64,000 bases of DNA from Rhizomucor pusillus (lineage: Eukaryota > Mucoromycota > Mucoromycetes > Mucorales > Lichtheimiaceae), in NCBI GenBank assembly GCA_900175165.2, contig FWWN02000668.1, positions 62,001 through 126,000 of the forward strand. The letters are read 5' to 3'. Of the stretch, positions 45,012 to 57,181 are shown in pieces; position 1 is the first letter of the stretch; each line of letters starts with the position of its first letter. Below the pieces are notes generated by a model that searched no databases, was not told the DNA's origin, and saw only the letters and a list, made by a program, of their open reading frames with translations. A program made the position numbers and the translations under genes.

Positions 45012-45502
45012 TTCGAGATTTAAAAGTGGAGTGGAAGCGTTCCCAAAAGCCACGGCTGCGGTGAAAGCGCGGGTGTCCGTGCGCATGAAGTTTGAACAAA
45101 GAAATCCATCAAACCTCTCTCGTCGCCATGCCAACTACTTTTTTGGATAAGAGACCAATCTTGTCGATCGCTACGCACTTATTTACGTGCGTCTTGAGAC
45201 GATTGATGTACAGTGTTTAGAATGAGTTTGCTAGACGCTTAAGATTGATATGTATTTAAATTGTTCATTCTTCACGCAGTTGACTTGGACATATTTCGCA
45301 GTCGAGCGTCGACATTGATATTGAAAAATAGAAGGATCAAGCGTTCAGAGAGGATCTAAAGCAGCGTTCTGCATTCAGTCGAATTCTAGCAGTGATTTCA
45401 GAACAACTGCACTTGTTCTTCTCCCCGAAACCGGCGTTCAGAAAATTTCGTCGTCGCGCCGCTGCAGACAGCGGGAAACATAACACACATTCCTTTTGAA
45501 CT
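45012..45502. promoter_or_regulatory. Shared promoter region between divergent NMA111 and RRP42
   Basis: About 490 bp between two start codons pointing apart. It contains an in-frame upstream ATG for NMA111 (45086) and an out-of-frame ATG further upstream, which could form a short uORF. No named element was recognised. Confidence 0.45.
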
Positions 45503-46584
45503 ATGCCAGCACCACTCGTATCCCCAGCCGAGCGAGAGTACATTACACAGGGAGTTGAGACGGATTGTCGGGCTGATGGTCGTGGTCGCCTTGAATACCG
45601 ACACCTTATCCTGGAGACCGGCATATTATCGCAAGCTAGCGGCAGCGCTCGGTGTCGCTTAGGAGACAGCGACGTGCTTGTTGGCGTTAAGGTCGAGATT
45701 GGAGAGATCGAAAGAGGACAACCGAACGAAGGACGTGTTGTATGCAACGTCGAATGGCAAGTTGGGCGATGCAGGTTATTTTGATTGTGAAACTGACAAC
45801 GATCATTTTTTGTACAGTTCACCGAGCGCCTCCCAGCAGTTTGAAGGTCGCGGCGCTGACGAACTCAATAACACTTTGACACTTGCACTTGAACGACTCT
45901 TCTGTGGACCACAAAGCGGTTTAGATCTGGAAAAGCTATGCATCATCCCAGGTCAACAATGCTGGGTTATTTACATTGATGCGATGGTCATGGATTGCGC
46001 CGGAAACTTGCTGGACTGCGTAGTAATGACCGCTAGAGCCGCTCTGTTTGATACACGTATCCCAAAGACCGAGATCCACGAGGTTGGCGACGACGAATAC
46101 GAGTTTGAAGTAGTTGACGACGTTGAAGATGCAGATCCGGTTGTAGGATGGGACTTGTCTCCTGTATCTGTAACTCTGTACAAGGTATAGAGAATTGGCC
46201 TTCACGTAGATCCGCTATCGCGAAGCTAACGAGGAGTACAAATAGATTGGCAACAGATATATCATTGATCCAAGCATTCTCGAGGAACTGTGCTCGCAAG
46301 TTACATTAACTGTCGGTGTAAATAAGAATGGAAGCATTTGCAGCGTACAAAAAGGTGGAGGAGGTAGCATTGATCCAAGTCTGATGATAGAAATGATCCA
46401 GGTAAGCCAAGAGAACATTGTCTCGAGTGGCCGCAAACTAACGTTTCTGTAGACCGCATCGACTCTTGGACAATCATTGATCGAACAGTTGGACAGAAAA
46501 TTGAAAGAAGATGATAAACTCGTACAAGAGAAGCGAATGGCAGGCGAACCAGTCGGAAAACTCGGATTCTTTGCAGCCGTCTAG
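45503..46584 (+). CDS. RRP42: Exosome RNase PH-like ring subunit Rrp42 (EXOSC7)
   Basis: Four exons (45503-45756, 45818-46184, 46246-46401, 46453-46584) give 302 aa. Rrp42 is one of six RNase PH-like proteins forming the RNA exosome barrel in nucleus and cytoplasm; it is structural, not catalytic. Landmarks are DCRADGRGRLEYR, GSARCRLGDSDVLVGVKVE, QFEGRGADELNN, GQQCWVIYIDAMVMD and AALFDTRIP. Intron 1 has a GC donor (TG before GCAAGT at 45757); no GT donor keeps the conserved ECSPSA junction in frame. The end lies close to the converging IFA38 gene. Confidence 0.95.
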
Positions 46585-46662
46585 ACCGCCTTTACATATT
46601 TCTTTTTCCTCCCCACTGCATTGCATGTCGAATAATTCATCTGATATCTTTACTCGCTCGCT

Positions 46663-47977
46663 TTATTCGTTTTTCCTAGCAGCTGCTGCTTCGCGCTCGC
46701 GCTTGCGCAAAGCACGTCGGCGGATATCCTTTTGGATAGCTTTGATTTTATCTAGTCAGCATACTGTACAAATTATAAAATGGAAAAAGCTGCACGTAAC
46801 ATACCATAGTTTTGGTTGATCCAAAAATTTGTACCGAAAAGGTTTGCAATGAACCAGTTAGCGATACCGTGGCTGGGGTATGCAGTGGAAGTGTAGGGCA
46901 CCTGAGCACCGCATGGGAGGCCAATCTTGTTCAAGACACTGGCAACGTACGGCTTGGGCAAAGGAATCAAGAACGAAGGCTTTCGAATTTTGCTCATAGC
47001 CGAAACGACAAAGTACGTGTTTACATTTTGCACAACGATACCCTGGTCGGCAACTTCCTTGCCCAGAGCCTGGGACCAGGTGGACAAGAAAGCCTTACCA
47101 CCGGAGTAGACGGAAAGGTATGGCGTAGGTACCATGCCTGCAAACGAACCAAGGTTAAGGATGAGGCCGTTGCGGCTAGTGAAAAGCAAGAGTCAATAAA
47201 GAGGTGGCATCAAATTCCTGCATATAAATGGACATACTTGGAACGCATTTGAGGCAAAACAAGCTTGGTCATCTTCAATGCGCCCTTGATGTTCACCTCG
47301 ATGATATCGGCAATGATCTTGTTGCTTTCTTCGTCAAACGGTGTGGGAATATCGTGGTTTGTGCCGACATTGTTGACGAGGACACCGACGCGAACGCTGT
47401 TGATAATCTCGCCAAGCCGAGCAAAGTCCTGATCATCGCCCTTGGTGAAATCCATAGCAAATGTCTTTGTCTGCACACCATATTTTTCTTCTACATACGA
47501 CAAAGTGTAAGAGCCTAATCGTTGATTTACAACGCCGTTGATACGCACCAATTTCCTTTGCAATAGCTTCCAATTTAGATGCGGTTCGAGAAACTAGCAA
47601 GACATTGAACTTTTTGTTTGCTAATTGTTGTGCGAATTCTTTGCCAATGCCATCAGACGCGCCAGTGATAACTAGAACCGAATGATTGATACGCAATGCT
47701 TAAAATTGATATGTCTTCTTTCGCATACCTGCCCAGGCACCGCTGCCAGCTCCAAACTTGTTGAGCTGTTGATCTAGAGTGAGTATACCTTGCATTGAAC
47801 AAGACGCAATGATCTTTGCAAGATTACCGGAATGCCGCTAAAAACGTAAACTTCGAGGAGAGTTCTCAGGAAGCCGAGCGCTTTGAGGCCAAGGAAAACT
47901 GCACCCACTGCCGCGAATGCGACGGTAGCAGTGAACACCCTGCAGTCATTGATAACTAGATCCTTGACTTGGTCCAT
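46663..47977 (-). CDS. IFA38: Very-long-chain 3-oxoacyl-CoA reductase (Ifa38/KAR)
   Basis: Six exons (47828-47977, 47729-47765, 47549-47671, 47238-47490, 46805-47175, 46663-46751) give 340 aa, near the yeast length (347). The enzyme does the second step of fatty-acid elongation in the ER, reducing 3-ketoacyl-CoA with NADPH. An N-terminal membrane segment precedes the SDR domain. Motifs are [35 protein letters not shown], and the active-site YSGGK. The C-terminus is basic ([19 protein letters not shown]), as expected for the cytosolic side of an ER protein. Exon 2 is only 37 nt. Confidence 0.93.
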
Positions 47978-48095
47978 TTGCTGTCCAAGGAAGAAGAAGA
48001 GCACAAAAACAAATCCCGCGCGCGTGCTGTCAAGCAAATTCAGCACCACCACCCAAGATTTGGGGATAACCAACAATGATGATAGTAGTCTTTAT

Positions 48096-49369
48096 TTACT
48101 TTGCAGCACCGCTAGCGCGCCATTCACCGAGAATAAGACTGATAATCTCATCCAATCCTACACCATTCTTAACCTGTGCAAAAACAGTAGGGCCGCTTCC
48201 TCTGTAAAGTAGGAAAAATTTAGCCAACAGTGTTGTCGGGGCGTATGGATTGACTATACTCTTTTTACCTCATCTTCTTTGCATCACGCGCCATGACGTC
48301 CAAGTCGGCACCGACGATAGGAGCAAGATCGGTCTTGTTGATAATTAATAAGTCGCTTTGAGTGATACCAGGACCTGGATGAACAAAGAGTGAGATTTCC
48401 ATCAACAATATTCATGTGATCGGAACTTGCCTCCCTTTCTGGGCACCTTGTCGCCGCCAGCAACGTCAATCACATAGATGATATAGTCGGCTACGTAAAG
48501 TTCAGTGTAAGCAATGACATTTTTCTCATGGTCTGCATTCTATCCTGTTGCAGATGCGAGCATACCCAATTCACGGCTAGCAAAAGTAAAATTTAGCTAT
48601 AAGTTTTAGGGTACATTCAAACAGATTATTCAGGTACCTATAGTTAGCAGCAAGATTGTCACCTCCAGATTCAATTAGCAGCAGCTGAGTATCGAATTTG
48701 GCGTGCAGAACTTCGAGAGCGTTCAAGTTGGCAGAGACGTCCTCTCTACAACAATTTTTCACTGTCAGTCAATCAAAAAATCATCGGAGCACCGCGCGAG
48801 CGAAAAACCGGAAGTTCATTCATACCGGATAGCCTACGAGATAAGATAAGCTATTTTTGCTTCTTCTTATTCTTATTCTTATTCTGCTTACTGCATGCGG
48901 ACATCCACCGGTCTCAATGGCCTTGATTCTTTCCTCGGGCAACGCCTTGTTGCGCACCAAGAACTCAGTGTCCTCTTTTGTGAAAATATCGTTTGTCACG
49001 GCCGCGATCGAGTATTGGTCGCGGAGGCGTTGGCAAAGTGCCAGCATCAGTGCAGTCTTGCCGGAGCCGACCGGTCTGAATGTTGTTGTGGTTAGTCGCC
49101 ACGTTGGCTTTGCTTTTTGCCGCAGCATAGGCTTACCCTCCAATGCCCACGGTGAATGCGCGCTCGGACCAGTCGCGATTGGGGTATTTGGGCTTCTCGC
49201 GTTCCTCATAGAGGCCGGGATGATCGAGTTGTTCGTGGGTGTGGCCGTGTTCGTGCGCGTCGTGTGAGTGGGAGTGCGTGGCACCAGTGCCGTGATCGTG
49301 TGAATGGGATGGGACGGCTGACGAAGAGTTGCTCAAGTCGAAGCGGCAGGTTTCGTTGTTATTTGGCAT
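48096..49369 (-). CDS. ureG: Urease accessory GTPase UreG
   Basis: Eight exons (49137-49369, 48892-49075, 48826-48833, 48639-48746, 48566-48576, 48431-48490, 48269-48374, 48096-48201) give 271 aa. UreG uses GTP to deliver nickel to the urease active site. The N-terminal ~45 residues are His-rich ([20 protein letters not shown]), a likely metal store as in plant and fungal UreG. The G-domain has [17 protein letters not shown], the nickel-binding [15 protein letters not shown] and INKTD. Two exons are microexons (8 and 11 nt). Intron 6 uses a GC donor at 48430. The microexons supply AIRED and SREL, which the family requires. Confidence 0.94.
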
Positions 49370-49671
49370 TTTGATGGAATGGGAGAAAAAAAGAAGGTGA
49401 CAGACGGCATGAAGCAAAATGGTGCTCTATATTCCCATCGTTTGTGTAACCATCGTCGGTCCCGGAACCCGGTTACATCAAAAAAGGAAAATCATCCACG
49501 GCTGCCAAAGTATAAAAGTGTGGGAATATTCCGTCATACAAACTAGATAAGTATATTCAATACATAGAGATACTGGATATGTATATTCAATACACATAGA
49601 TTGATAGATAGATAGATATTTAACTTATAGTATAGAGCCCTCTAGTTGCTACATAAAATGGCAAACTAATT

Positions 49672-49908
49672 TCATGCACCCGTGCTAAAAATGCTATTTC
49701 GCGTGGTATAGGAGAGATTGCCACCCATTGGATCAATAAACTCTCCTAGGACGTCTGGATAGTCGGTTACTCGCATAGGATCCCGTTGGAACGCCTTGAT
49801 TCCCGCGTCGTTGCGGACTGACCGAGGTAAGGGTCGTGTGCCATCACCATTGTGTTCACTGTGGACTGCGCATCGTTTCTTGAGTTTACGCAAGACAAAG
49901 TTGACCAT
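49672..49908 (-). CDS. Small basic hypothetical protein
   Basis: A 78-aa frame from ATG 49908 in good context. It begins MVNFVLRKLKKRCAVHSE, has GDGTRPLPRSVRNDAGI in the middle, and ends YTTRNSIFSTGA. It is not a shadow of another gene and lies alone between UreG and Hsp110, but no family is recognised. It could be a real small protein or part of a UTR. Confidence 0.35.
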   Translation of the reverse strand: MVNFVLRKLKKRCAVHSEHNGDGTRPLPRSVRNDAGIKAFQRDPMRVTDYPDVLGEFIDPMGGNLSYTTRNSIFSTGA

Positions 49909-50223
49909 TTTCGTGTTTGGAGCAGGAGGGGAGGAAGAAGAAGAGCGGACGATGGTGCTGCTTGTCAGATGTTTTCTACCTATGTGTATTTGTGATTTTG
50001 GGGGACTTGGCTCGATCTGCAAATCAATGCTTAGTGACCTCAGATAGTGATCTATACACTAGTCATGCGCTGACGCATCCCCCACTCAGCTGCGTCATAA
50101 ACTAAGTACAAAGGCATAAAAGATGATGATGAAAATGTAATTTTCTATTTGCAATGAAAAGGAGAAAAAAATACGACAAGGTTCAAAAGAAAGTTATGTA
50201 TACAAATAGTAGCAGGCAGGCAT

Positions 50224-52758
50224 CTAATCAATATCCATGTCATCCTTCTTGGCCTCAGGTTGCTCTTGAGCTGGTTGTTGCTCATCCTTCTTTTCTTCGT
50301 TGACCTTATCAGCCTCAGACATGGGAGTATCTGCAGCGGGTTCTTCAGGCTTGGGGGCAGGTTTAGGCTTGTTCAGAATAGGTGTAGCGAAAGCAATGAC
50401 AGCGTTTTCTTCTTGAGCAATGTCGCGGCTGAGAACGACGGGAGTATCGTACTTGGGGACCTTCTCTTGCTTGGCAAGGATATCATCCAACCAGCGGCGA
50501 GCACGATCGCAGCGGTCGACGATGTCTTGCTTTTCTTGGGCAGGGATGTGGGAGTACTTTTCATCGGTGCTCATGGCTTCCTCGGTGAGGCGCTGGAGAG
50601 TAGCGCGGAGCGATCGTTCAGCAACGGGACGCTCTTCGGCATCGCGGTATCGTTCAATCACAGGGTTGCCGACCTTCTTGAGCGACTCGAGCTTTTCAAC
50701 ATATACAGACTTGGGCTGATCGTCGCCCTCGTCGTAGATCCAGTCAACAACGGCGTTCAAGTCAGAGACAAACTTGTCCTTGATAGAAGGATCAATGTAT
50801 TCGCCGTAAGCACCTTCAATCTTGTCGCGCATTTCGTAGCCATATTCTTCAAGGGCATTCTTTGCAGCTTCAGTGGCAAAAATGAGCTTGTCGTTGGCGG
50901 CCATCTGGCTCTCACGCTCTGCGTATTGGTCCAAAAGAGCACGGCTCAAAGCAGTCGTGCCAGAGACAACGGGCAAATCAGCCTTCTTGACGAGTTTCTT
51001 AACCTTCTTGACTTCTTTTTCGCCTTCCTTGTTGGTAACCTCTTCTTCAACTTCCTTCTCTTCCACAACGTAGGCAGATTCGACAGACAAGATACCGTGG
51101 ATGTTAAGCCTGACCTTAACCTTGACTTCAACAGGTTGGTCGTTGACTGGTTCGACGTTCTTAATGTTGAATTGGCCAATCCAAGGGTTAATGCCACGAG
51201 GAAGCTCGTCGGGGTAAGCGTAAACAGCCTCCAAGGTGAAGGGTTCCTTGCGCATAAAGGTCAGGATCTTGGTGGAAGGAATAGCGTTGTTGCGGTCAAA
51301 AACGACAATTTCGGTCTCCTCTTCCTCGGGAGTAGGAGCCCATTGGAGCTTGATGGGGTAGCTGCAAATATCATTGACCTTAAAGTCACGGACCTTGAAG
51401 ACAGGAGAGAGCATGGCGCACTGAAGAGCAGCACCGCGAGCAATGGCTTCATCCTGGTTCAAAGTAGTGGAGATAGGCTTGCCAACAACGTCAGAGATGG
51501 TCTTCTTGATGGCAGGGATACGGGTCGTGCCACCGACAATTTCAATGGCATCGATTTCTTCGGCCTTGAGACCAGCGTTCTCCAAAGCCTTGTGGATAGT
51601 ATCGGCAGTGCGACCAAAGAGGTGGGAAGCCCATTCCTCAAAGTCGGAACGGTTGACAACGGTGGCAACATCGCGGTCATCCATGATAGACTCAATGTTA
51701 ACAGGAGCTTGAGGGTTGGCAGACAAGACACGCTTGCAGCGCTCAGCGGCAACGCGAAGACGAAGGATGGCCTTCTTGTTGCTGTAAACGTCAATCTTGT
51801 ACTTCTCCTTGAATTCGGCAGCAAGCTTATCCATGATAACTTGATCAAAGTCACGGCCACCAAAGTGCAAATCATAAGCAGAGCCGCGGACTTTGAGTTG
51901 GCCCTTGAGGAAAGAAACGACGGAAACGGAGTAGTCAGAGTGACCAATATCGACGAAAACGACGTTTCTAGGCTTGTCCTCAGGCAAATCAAGCTTGGTG
52001 ATACCGTAACCAAGTGCAGCGGCAGTGAGATCGTTGACAAGACGCAAGCAGTTGAGACCGGCGATCTCTGATGCGTTCAATACAGCGCGGCGTTGGGTTT
52101 CGGTGAACCAGCCAGGAACTGTGATAACGCAGTCGGAAACAGGGATCTGCAATTCGTGAGCAGCTGTGTCTCTCAACTTGGCCAAGTACATTGCCAACAG
52201 CTGAACGCTGGAGAAAGCTTGTTGTTCACCAAGGTAGTTGACCTATGATGACAAATTGCACAAATGTCAAAACTCTATCTCCGTTTTACCAATTGTATCA
52301 CCATTCTCCACCAACCTTGACACCAGCTTGTCCATCAACCTCGGCAATCTCGACAGGGGTTAAGTTCTTTTCAACTTCCTGAATCTCGGGATCGTTGAAG
52401 GTTCGTCCGACGAGGCGCTTCAAGTTGCCGACAGTGTTCTTAAAGTTGCTGACTTCTTGGGTCTTTGCAGCTTCACCGAGATAACGCTGCTTGAAACCGA
52501 ACGAGACCAAAGAGCTAATAGTATGCGAGGAGACAATGTTAATGCGAGGTCGTCGACTCTGCAGCGAGAGCGTCTGCACTTACGGAGTGGCACGGTTGGA
52601 TACTTCGTTGCAAACGACGTCGATACCGCGATTTCTAGCGACGGCGATAACTGATTGGAGATTTCCTAGATCAAAGCCCTAAAGAGCACGCATCGCCAGA
52701 TCAGCGATCAAGAAGGAGCTGCTGGAAGGCGCACAGATGGACTTACCACTACCGACAT
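50224..52758 (-). CDS. SSE1: Hsp110-class chaperone / Hsp70 nucleotide exchange factor (Sse1-like)
   Basis: Four exons (52747-52758, 52584-52678, 52316-52514, 50224-52242) give 774 aa. Exon 1 codes only for MSVV. The nucleotide-binding domain starts [18 protein letters not shown] and has the Hsp110-typical [16 protein letters not shown] where Hsp70s have a DLGGGT motif. A beta-sandwich domain, an acidic/Lys linker loop ([17 protein letters not shown]) and a helical lid follow. The tail is Pro/Glu-rich and ends DDMDID rather than EEVD. Hsp110s speed ADP release from Hsp70 and hold unfolded proteins in the cytosol. A heat-shock element lies about 80-100 bp upstream. Confidence 0.96.
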
Positions 52759-52838
52759 TTTGCAAAGGTTGAAGACAAAAGTATCCAGAGACGGATTGGG
52801 CTCCCAAAAATTTTTGGGACCGCGAAGCTAAGCGGGAT

Positions 52839-52861
52839 TTCTTGAAGCTTCCTCAGAGTTC
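52839..52861. promoter_or_regulatory. Heat-shock element upstream of Hsp110
   Basis: TTC at 52839-52841, GAA at 52844-52846 and TTC at 52849-52851 form a perfect three-unit nTTCnnGAAnnTTCn site. A fourth TTC at 52859-52861 stays on the 5-bp grid after one missing unit. It lies 81-103 bp upstream of the Hsp110 ATG, the expected place for Hsf1 binding. Confidence 0.75.
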
Positions 52862-54783
52862 TCGATCCCGCACCAGCCTAGTGCCAATTGCCCCTCTTGC
52901 AGTATTTGATCCGGTGCGCTTTGCAGTTATATGTCCTTATTCTTTCTCAACGGCTGTTATTTCGCCCGCTTGCAATTGATTGAATAGCATTGAGCTTGCG
53001 TGTCCATAGGAAATGGAGAGCTTTTTAATATTTATCTCTTTGCTAAGCTACTAATGCTGACTGTCCTACATACTCGAAGGTTCCAATGTGAGAAACAAAA
53101 TGTTCTTGTTTGACAACACACGGGTTACCATTGCGTCATCTTCAGGCTTCCTGTTTTTCCTCAAACAAGCTTTACATGCATTTCTGTTTGCCGCCTATGG
53201 AGCCCGTTTGAGCTTCCTAGATTGACACTTTGATATACTTCTCCATAGCTAGCAGGGAATTAACACCGGTCAAGTCAAAGAATGAAATCTCGAGTACTAC
53301 ATACATGGAAAGGAGTAGCCAGTATCTAATAGAGGCTGCCGCTCACTAGCAGATGTAATCTACAAAAGGGCATTGAATAAGATGAACAATATGAACGACG
53401 GCAAGTAATAATGGAATGGCAAAGGAAGAACCAACAAGGCACGTTGCTAAAAAACATATATGCATATGTATCCATAAGAGCGCTACGTAGCTGTACCTGT
53501 GGGCGAGATCCGTTCCTCCCAACTTGATGATTACATCATGGGGTCGGGGGCACAATCGCAGACACAAAAGGATTATTGATGTAGATGGCTAAGTAAATGT
53601 AGTTAGGAGAGCAAGGAAACCTATTGCCACGCTTTTATCTGATAGATAGACCATACCAATATGTACTAACGACGCATGCTTTTCCTATATGTTCTTGGGG
53701 AATTCTCACACACAAAACTGATTTACGGTACATATGTATTGGTTTCAACTCCTATACTTTCTCTAAGTTTTAGCGTGGTAAACGATCAAGGAACAAAAAG
53801 AGAACAGATCGTATCCTTGTTTCAAGTCCTTCTTTAAGACTATGGTGATCACGTGTTTGTAATGTAACTTTAAAAAAAGGAAGCAACGGGGCAGCAGCCG
53901 CGAGGTGTCTACCCTGGTATGTAATCCGTGAAGAAGACCGGCTATGTATCTTGCCTATAAGCATGTAAAACGATATATTGTACGTTACAGCATTTACTGG
54001 GTAAACAGTTCTAGTTGGAGGATACATTCAAAGTTGCTGAACAGGAAAAATCTCTGAAACAAGCGCAAGCAGGAAATCGTAACATGTGCCTAATTTGGTG
54101 GCAATTTTCGAATTATCTATGAATGTTGGTATTTAAGATGTTTGAAAAACTTTGCAAGGCACTCTGGAAGATGTCAGTAGTAGAATGTCCAATCACCTAC
54201 ACTTGACCTTGAGAGTCGCCACTGGGCAGTTGAGGAGGTCCTTGCTCTTTTTGTATTCCGCACTTTTTTTCCTATAATTATCACGCGAGAGGCAGGTGTA
54301 TTACGTTGTCAAACTTATATTTCAAATGCAGTGAATATCAAGACCTAGATATATTTACCTTTTCGGATATCGTTCCCAAAGTGAACTTGAGAGACTCGGG
54401 CGGGCACCAACCGACGCTGCAAACGGGACGACGATAATAGCCACAAAGTGAAACCAGTCCGCTGCATGAAAAAATTCTTCATTCGGGTTCCTTGACAACC
54501 TGCGATTACCCCAAACAATGAAAATCATTTCCTTTCATTTTCGACCAAGTAGCAAACGTGTCGAGAGTTTTTTACTCCGTTGCCAATTATGCGCTGTGTC
54601 ATGCTGATAATAATCGAAGCTTGAATATGACACAAGACAAGAGAGCAGTGACGTTTTGCAGACTCCGCCTTGGAGAACCTGCGCGCCCCGGTGGCGGGCT
54701 TCGCTTTTCTCTCTTCCTTGTCTGCAATTCCTTTTTCCACACGGCAAAAGCGGTGATAAAAACAACCTAGATTAGGTGCACAA
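52862..54783. other. Long intergenic region, no gene recognised
   Basis: About 1.9 kb between divergent Hsp110 and PWWP genes. The short ORFs here show no family likeness. No transposon fragment or RNA gene was recognised. Confidence 0.45.
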
Positions 54784-56617
54784 ATGCGTCAAGAAGACTA
54801 CCCTCCTGGAACTATTGTGTTTGCAAAACTTCGAGGTTACCCTTGGTGGCCCGCCAGAGTAAGTTACCCTCACCCTCCTGAGCAGCCTTGCTCGTCGTTC
54901 CGTCTTTGATACCTCAGCACCGTCGTCAATCTCGCAGCGGACGACACTCGGATCAGAGTCGTTTGCTTCCCCGCGTTCTATTTGCTCGTGTACTCACACC
55001 GTCTTGTTCTAAAGGTCGAAGATGACAAGGACATTCCTGCAAGGATTCTGGAACAAAGAAACAACAAGACAAGAGGGCCACAGTGGACTGTATACTTTTT
55101 TGGTTCAAAGGACTAGTAAGTATCGACTTGTTGTCAAATCTCGACCGGTCAGGAAGCGGATTGGGCAAGTGGACTCTGGAACGCGCGACTATCGGCCCGC
55201 GGTTGGTGCCGTTGACGTGGGAAGCGGCTGCCCCCAACCTAAAACTTTTGCGCTCGAGGAATTAATGACTACGAGAGATTGGGGAAAATCAAGTGAGCAT
55301 TACGCTGAGCTGTTTTCTGCATCTAGTGGATTTTTTGGACCGGACGCGATCAGACCTTTTATTCGAGAACTTGTGGAAAAGGACCTGAAGGCCAAGAAAT
55401 TCAAGACCAAGGAACTTGAAAAAGCTGTGCGTCAAGCCCTCAACCCTGAAGAAGCTGATGAGGATGAGGAAAGCGAAGAAGAGGAGGAAGCATCTGAGGA
55501 AGAGCCAGAGCCCCGCAAGCCTGCTCGCAGCCGGGCTACTAGAAGACGAGGCAGTGCAGCATCAGATATTAAAAAGAAGACAGCACCGTCTGGTGGAAGG
55601 AGATCAAAACCGACTACGAATGGAAATGAAGAGCAGTCTGAGGAAAGCGAAGATACACAGCAAGCATCAAAAATCAAGAGACGTTCCCGCAAACTCGATG
55701 ATGAGGATAAGGAGTCTGAAGAGACACATGATACGAACAGAAAGAGACGGGTAAATATACAACGATGAGATACGTCAATTGAAAGTACAGTCATTTACAT
55801 CTCGTTTTGTTTAGCGCAAGTCGGAATCCATTGAAAAAGAAGATAGCCCTGCAGTCAATCGCAACACAGAGTCGGCTGCAGCATCCGATACGAGCAGTGG
55901 AAAGGCAAAGGCACAGTCAGAGGATACAAAGCAATCTCCGGAATACAAAAAGGAGTACCAAAAGCTCTATCGCTTGCGACATGCCCTGCAGAAGTTGGTT
56001 TACAATAAGGCACCTGTATGGAAATGGAGGGAAAATAACTTTTTGCAACAAGTGGCTTCTAACCAAAATCATTTGGTAGGGGGAAATTCCAAAGAAGGAC
56101 TATCCCATTATATCCAAACTGCTGCGAGATGTGGAGAATTATCCGATGACGGCTAATCTGTTGCGCGTTAGTATAATGGAATGGGGCATGGAGCTATTTG
56201 TGAGATATCTAATCTCGACTGTTATAGGATACCAAAGTCGGCAAAGTTGTCAAATCCGCATGTGCTTATCCTTACGAAGATGATACAGAACACCATATCC
56301 TGGAACGATGCCAGCAGCTTATGAACAAGTGGAAGGAACAATTCCGTCCACATCATGAAAATGGTAAATCCGTAGATGCTGGAAAGGCGCAAAAGGAAGC
56401 GAGTCCCGCGAGCGAGGATACAGTGATGAAGGAAAAGGAAAACACTGCAGTTGAAGTAAAGGAGGATCCTGCCAAGGGAGGAGACGTAGTCATGCAAGAA
56501 GCAGGAGAAAGCCCGGAGAAGCAGGAAGCAGTGAAGCAAGAAACAGTAACGTCGATGGATACTACCAGCGATGCTGCTGCAGCCGAAAGTAAGGGAATAG
56601 ATACCACCATGTCGTAG
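54784..56617 (+). CDS. PWWP-domain chromatin protein (HDGF/LEDGF-like layout)
   Basis: Six exons (54784-54858, 55015-55115, 55327-55750, 55815-56015, 56080-56166, 56228-56617) give 425 aa. The PWWP domain opens with GTIVFAKLRGYPWWPAR and closes with WTVYFFGSKDYGFFGPDAI, the last part formed across a 211-nt intron. An acidic and then basic Ser/Lys/Glu-rich middle follows. A helical domain at about residues 245-340 (YKKEYQKLYRLRHALQKLV ... ISKLLRDVENYPMTANLLR) resembles the TFIIS N-terminal or integrase-binding fold of LEDGF/HDGF proteins. PWWP domains bind methylated histone H3K36 and DNA, so a role on transcribed chromatin is likely. The tail is Glu/Lys-rich. Confidence 0.85.
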
Positions 56618-57181
56618 TCCAACCCATTGCATATATCACTTTCAAAAGTGGCATCCGTTATGAACGTTCCAGCTGTATTTTCTCTTCTTTCTTTTCTTTT
56701 CCCTTTTCCTTTGAGTTTCTTAAATGTCAATTCAACAAAGAAATTAGGATTACGAAAAAAAAAGAAAGGCATTATTTTTGAATGATGTGATAATATGGAC
56801 GATAATGGCGACTAAACGCATGGGTGGGAACAAGAAGTAAATTGCAGACGGCTTTGTGACCCGAACTTTCCGACGAGCTTTGTTAATGCGCCACAGATTG
56901 CAAATTTCAGCCTCAACAGTTTTGTAGTAGGCTACATATGGAGAGCGCCGGAATGGAGTTACTGTAGTAATAACACTCTATTGGAGAAATAATGTGAGAT
57001 TATCATGAGAGGGCAAAAGATATCATGGATATGCGAGCAAAAGGGAAACGGTATGGGAGAGGACACGTGCCTCGGCTGCTGCTGCAACCTGACACTTTTG
57101 TTTGTGGCAAAAAAAAAGAAATCTAACCTATTCTCGTTTTGTTCTTTTGTCCGTGATATTCTTTTTCCATCCTCCCCCCAA
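56618..57181. other. Intergenic region, nothing recognised
   Basis: About 560 bp between two plus-strand genes. It contains pyrimidine-rich and poly-A runs (for example near 56754-56768) and no supportable gene. Confidence 0.4.

Noticed and set aside
47766..48076. Longer N-terminus for the 3-ketoacyl-CoA reductase
   Set aside because: The frame upstream of 47977 has only a TTG start, and the acceptor at 47766 rather than 47774 is needed to keep the frame.
50260..52071. 603-codon plus-strand ORF
   Set aside because: It is antisense to Hsp110, whose reading frame explains the sequence fully; the plus translation has no family likeness and results from codon bias.
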